Shown: positions 5,592 through 8,285 of the stretch, piece by piece
Position numbering within the stretch: position 1 is the stretch's first letter
How the letters are laid out: each line of letters starts with the position of its first letter
Assembly: GCA_031289285.1 (NCBI GenBank)
Contig: JAITPT010000092.1
Coordinates: 1 to 8,285, forward strand
Source of the DNA: Puniceicoccales bacterium
GTDB lineage: Bacteria; Verrucomicrobiota; Verrucomicrobiia; Opitutales; UBA953
Direction of reading: 5' to 3'
DNA length: 8,285 nucleotides
Position numbers and translations under genes: made by a program
Notes under the pieces: model-generated
Database searches by the model: none
What the model was told of the DNA's origin: nothing
The model's input: only the letters and a program-made list of their open reading frames with translations

Positions 5592-7475
5592 TCATTCTGC
5601 GAGGGTGGGGAGGCGGAGGAGGAAGACGGCGCCGGAGGGGGAGTTGCGGAGGAGCTTTAGGTCGCCGCCGAGACGGCGGGCGAGTTGGCGCGAAAAAGCC
5701 AGCCCTAAGCCGACACCGGGTTTGCGCCCAGTCGCCTCTTCGGTCGAGCGGTGGAAGGGTTGAAATAACTTTCGCAGGGCAGATTGGGGAATGCCGCCGC
5801 CGTCGTCGGAAAACTCAAAACACAGGGCACCCGTCTCGACCCGCGCCGTGAGCTTCGCGGAACGCCCCGCGCCGCCCGCATATTTGGCGGCGTTGTCGGC
5901 GAGGTTGAAGAGGATTTGCTCGACAGAGGTGCCGTCGGTGCGCGTCAAGACTTCGGAGTCGGCGGGCGAGAGAGATGTTTCAAAAGTTATCTCTGCTGCC
6001 GCCAGACGTTCGCGCAAACGCGGGGCGACACGCTCCATGATTTCTCCGGCGGAGAGTATTTCGTCGCGGCGCAGGGAGCGTCCGCGTTCGAGGCGGGCGA
6101 AGCCGAGGACGTTTTCGACGAGGTGTGTGAGGCGCGAGGCTTCGGCGCGGAGGGTGGCGAGGTAGGTTTTGCGCGACTCCTCTGGCACCATGTCGTCTTC
6201 GAGCATTTCGGTGTAGAGCTGGAAGGTGGTCAGCGGGGTGCGCAATTCGTGGGTGACGACGGAGACGAAGGAGGCGCGGCGTTCGCTGAGTGAGATGACG
6301 CCGAAGAAGAGGCCGCCGACGCCGAGCATGGCGAGTGCGGCAAATATCCAGCACAGGACGAGGGTGACGCGCAGGCTGGCGACGGGTTCTTCTGGGGAGC
6401 CGACGGTGGTCTCGGCGGTGAAAATGATTTCGGGGAGCGAGTCGAGGGGGACTCGCCCGGGCTGCGGGCTGAAGTTGGGCGGGCGCGGGGCGAAGTCGGC
6501 ACCGGGGAGGCGTTTGGCGGCACCTTCGGCGAGCACGGAGCGGAGGGCAGGCCAGTTGAGCCAGATGCCTTGCACGCAGTCGCCTTGGGTGGTCGCGACG
6601 CTTCGCAGGAGGTAAAGCTCGCCGTCGAGCCAGACGGGGGCGAGGGGAGACATTTCGCCAGAGAAGCGTGCCCAGAAGAGCGCGTCGTTGTCGGCGTGAA
6701 CGAGGGGAGCGGGAGGAGCGGCGGGGGCGGAAGTGGTGGGAGTGGCGGAAGTGGTGGGGCTGTGTTTTTCGGGGTCGGTGGCGTTGGCGGCTGCGGCGTT
6801 GTTGGCTGCGGCGTTGTTGGCTGCGTTGGCGTTGTCGTCGGGGTCGTCGTTTGGGTTTGGGCGGGGCATGTTTCTGGGGAACGCGCCGCCGGGCAAAAGG
6901 GATTGGCGGCGGATTTGGCGGGCGGTCGCTTGCGAGAAGACGGAGCGGAAGTCTTCTCGTTTGTGGCGTTCTCGCAGGGCGTTGAGTAGGGCGGCGGCGG
7001 CGAGTTGGCGTCCGGTGGGTTTGCTCTGTGGGGCGGTGGCGGCGCGGAGGTCTCCGCTTGGGTATTCGGGTGAGGTGAGTGCGCCGGCGGGCGACACCAT
7101 GAAGTGCAGCCGCGCCAGTGGTTGGCTTGTGGCGAGGAAGGGCGAGGGGGCGAGGGGTTCGCCGGGGATGGGCGGTGCAAAGAGTGCTTCGTGGGGGCGG
7201 CTCTCGGCGCGAAAGGCGAGGTAGTCGAAATAGGGGCGGCTGTTTTCTGAGGCTATCCAGTGGCCGACGCGGGCATCTGCTTCTGCGGCTGCGGCGGAGA
7301 AGTCGCGCTCGCGGGCGGCGGTGAGGGAGGCGTCGCGGCGTGAGTTTTCGAGGCGCAGCATGTTGGCGCTTGTCCAGCCGAGCGCGAAGAAGACGAAGAT
7401 GAGGCAGAGCGCGAAGGCTATCCGCAGCATGTCGAGGCGGGTCGGCGGAAATGCGAACGGGAAGCGGCGGAGCAT
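5592..7475 (-). CDS. Two-TM sensor histidine kinase with large extracytoplasmic sensor
   Basis: A 627-residue inner-membrane kinase, expected to autophosphorylate on His and pass phosphate to the response regulator encoded just upstream. TM1 is at about residues 16-36 and TM2 at about 369-394. Between them is a ~330-residue outer domain, unusually long, with an Asn/Ala-rich low-complexity stretch at 207-232 and a Thr/Pro/Ala stretch at 239-258. The dimerisation box VVTHELRTPL (His409) begins about 10 residues after TM2, so there is no room for a HAMP or PAS domain. The ATPase domain has the N box (Asn524, Asn528), G1 DDGGG (557-561), F box (Phe571, Phe574) and G2 GVGLGL (587-592), all intact. 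The outer segment GHWIASENSRPYFDYL resembles sensors I recall from verrucomicrobial and planctomycete kinases; no ligand can be named. ATG at 7475 or Met16 (7430) could be the start; neither has a clear ribosome site. Confidence 0.95.
   Translation of the reverse strand: MLRRFPFAFPPTRLDMLRIAFALCLIFVFFALGWTSANMLRLENSRRDASLTAARERDFSAAAAEADARVGHWIASENSRPYFDYLAFRAESRPHEALFAPPIPGEPLAPSPFLATSQPLARLHFMVSPAGALTSPEYPSGDLRAATAPQSKPTGRQLAAAALLNALRERHKREDFRSVFSQATARQIRRQSLLPGGAFPRNMPRPNPNDDPDDNANAANNAAANNAAAANATDPEKHSPTTSATPTTSAPAAPPAPLVHADNDALFWARFSGEMSPLAPVWLDGELYLLRSVATTQGDCVQGIWLNWPALRSVLAEGAAKRLPGADFAPRPPNFSPQPGRVPLDSLPEIIFTAETTVGSPEEPVASLRVTLVLCWIFAALAMLGVGGLFFGVISLSERRASFVSVVTHELRTPLTTFQLYTEMLEDDMVPEESRKTYLATLRAEASRLTHLVENVLGFARLERGRSLRRDEILSAGEIMERVAPRLRERLAAAEITFETSLSPADSEVLTRTDGTSVEQILFNLADNAAKYAGGAGRSAKLTARVETGALCFEFSDDGGGIPQSALRKLFQPFHRSTEEATGRKPGVGLGLAFSRQLARRLGGDLKLLRNSPSGAVFLLRLPTLAE
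6781..6825 (-). repeat. 15 bp tandem repeat, three units, in the kinase gene
   Basis: Three contiguous 15-base units (6781-6795, 6796-6810, 6811-6825) of GCGTTGTTGGCTGCG; the first differs at two bases and the other two are identical. They lie in the stretch coding the Asn/Ala-rich linker of the outer sensor domain. Each unit is five codons, so slippage would alter linker length in frame. Immediately to the left (about 6727-6760) a GGCGGAAGTGGTGGG unit occurs twice, encoding the Thr/Ser/Pro part of the same linker. Confidence 0.88.
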
Positions 7476-7523
7476 TGTTTTTTTGCGGGTTGCGGCGGGG
7501 CGGGCGGGCGGGCGGTTGGTGCG

Positions 7524-8219
7524 TCAGGAGAGTTGCGAGAACTGGTAGCCGCGGCTGCGGACGGTCTGGATTATCTCGCACTTTTTGTCGCGGATTTTGT
7601 CGCGGAGGCGGGCGATGGTCATGTCAATCGTGCGGGTCTCGACTGAGCGTGGGTCCACGTTCCAGACGCGTTGGAGGATTTCGTCTCGTGCGACGACTCG
7701 CCCCGGGTGGCGGGCGAGGTAGGCGAGGAGGTCGAACTCGCGTTCGGTTAGCGGGGTCTCGACGCCGTCGTCGAAGCGGATTTTTCGTCCGTTGAGGTCG
7801 GCGGTTCCTCCGGGGAGTCGGAATGAGTCGCAGTTGACGGAGCGTCCGGGGCTTCTGCGTAGGACGGCTTCGATGCGGGCGAGGAGTTCTTTTACGCTGA
7901 ATGGTTTGACGACGTAATCGTCGGCGCCGAGTTTGAGGCCGGCGACGCGGTCTTTTTCGGTTCCCTTTGCGGTGAGCATGATGACGGGGACGCCCGGGCG
8001 CTCGGTCTGGATTTTTTGGAGGATTTCTATGCCGTCCATTCCGGGCAGCATCCAGTCGAGCAGGATGAGGTCGAACTCGCTTTCGAGGGCGGCTTTGCAC
8101 CCCTCGGTGCCTGTGGCTGCGGCGGTGATGTCGGGGCCGTAGAACTTTTTCAGGACGTCCGTCATTCCTCGACGGATTGCGTTGTCGTCTTCGACGATAA
8201 GGATGCGGTAGCTTTTCAT
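7524..8219 (-). CDS. OmpR/PhoB-family response regulator
   Basis: A 231-residue DNA-binding regulator, typical length for the family. Receiver domain, residues 1-121: acidic pair Asp11/Asp12, phospho-acceptor Asp55 (LILLDWMLPGMDG), switch Thr83 and conserved Lys105 (VVKPF), all present. A short linker leads to a C-terminal winged-helix domain (about 130-231) with LTEREFDLLAYLARHPGRVV, the recognition region SVETRTIDMTIARLRDKI and the terminal wing VRSRGYQF. It is therefore a competent phosphorylation-dependent transcription factor; its targets are not visible here. It is transcribed first of the four minus-strand genes, with the kinase gene starting 48 bases after its stop, so the two are a cognate pair. 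ATG at 8219 is the natural start because the LIVEDD strand begins within a few residues. No strong Shine-Dalgarno is seen, and a GTAA repeat lies directly before the start. Confidence 0.97.
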   Translation of the reverse strand: MKSYRILIVEDDNAIRRGMTDVLKKFYGPDITAAATGTEGCKAALESEFDLILLDWMLPGMDGIEILQKIQTERPGVPVIMLTAKGTEKDRVAGLKLGADDYVVKPFSVKELLARIEAVLRRSPGRSVNCDSFRLPGGTADLNGRKIRFDDGVETPLTEREFDLLAYLARHPGRVVARDEILQRVWNVDPRSVETRTIDMTIARLRDKIRDKKCEIIQTVRSRGYQFSQLS

Positions 8220-8220
8220 G

Positions 8221-8236
8221 GTAAGTAAGTAAGTAG
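8221..8236. repeat. Tetranucleotide repeat directly upstream of the regulator start
   Basis: GTAA occurs three times in a row, followed by GTAG. On the coding (minus) strand this is a TTAC run ending two bases before the ATG of the response regulator. It occupies the place where a ribosome site should be. The rest of the leader in the window (8237-8285) shows no promoter I would defend; the operon promoter is probably further right, outside the window. Confidence 0.7.
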
Positions 8237-8285
8237 GTTGTTGAGGTTGCGGTGCGTTGAGAGAGGTCTGATAGGGGGGCGAGGA

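Noticed and set aside
5980..7581. 533-residue Arg/Pro-rich minus-strand frame across the kinase gene
   Set aside because: Same strand but shifted from the kinase frame, with extreme Arg/Pro content and no domain; the kinase frame has every catalytic motif.

Overview
The window reads as part of a GC-rich Gram-negative chromosome. The most likely source is the PVC superphylum, probably Verrucomicrobiota. That placement is inference. It rests on a secreted Gfo/Idh/MocA oxidoreductase, an ECF sigma factor paired with a YfbK-type VWA protein, and an intergenic repeat whose 3' part carries a CACGGG...CCCGTG hairpin of a kind I associate with verrucomicrobial and planctomycete genomes. No rRNA, tRNA, transposase or CRISPR array was seen.

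Layout. (1) Bases 1-1292, plus strand: a Gfo/Idh/MocA oxidoreductase whose start lies left of the window. Its signal peptide is visible, so the protein is exported. A near-perfect intrinsic terminator follows at 1350-1379. (2) Bases 1293-1900: about 600 bases without a convincing gene. They hold the terminator, two diverged direct copies of a ~160 bp repeat, and a short 39 bp-period tandem repeat that runs into the stop codon of the next gene. (3) Bases 1901-8219, all minus strand, read right to left: an OmpR/PhoB-type response regulator, a two-TM sensor histidine kinase, an ECF sigma factor, and a 1016-residue membrane protein with an anti-sigma-like N-terminus and a YfbK-type VWA domain. Gaps are 48 and 62 bases, then a 4-base ATGA overlap, so this may be one operon convergent with the oxidoreductase.

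How the genes may work together. The kinase and regulator form a complete two-component pair with all key residues present. The sigma factor and VWA protein are translationally coupled. The VWA protein starts with a short acidic/alanine-rich segment resembling the cytoplasmic part of membrane anti-sigma factors, then one TM helix and a large outer part. The simplest model is an envelope-sensing module: the TCS may control an ECF sigma factor that is itself held at the membrane by the VWA protein.

The most unusual element is the outer part of the VWA protein. Between the TM helix and the VWA core lies a ~165-residue Gly/Ser/Thr/Asn-rich segment with repeated GTLTLSTD motifs, resembling autotransporter passenger beta-strand repeats, then a Gly-rich stretch and a Pro-rich repeat. 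The YfbK C-terminal domain is also split by a ~70-residue Ala/Ser/Pro/Thr linker.
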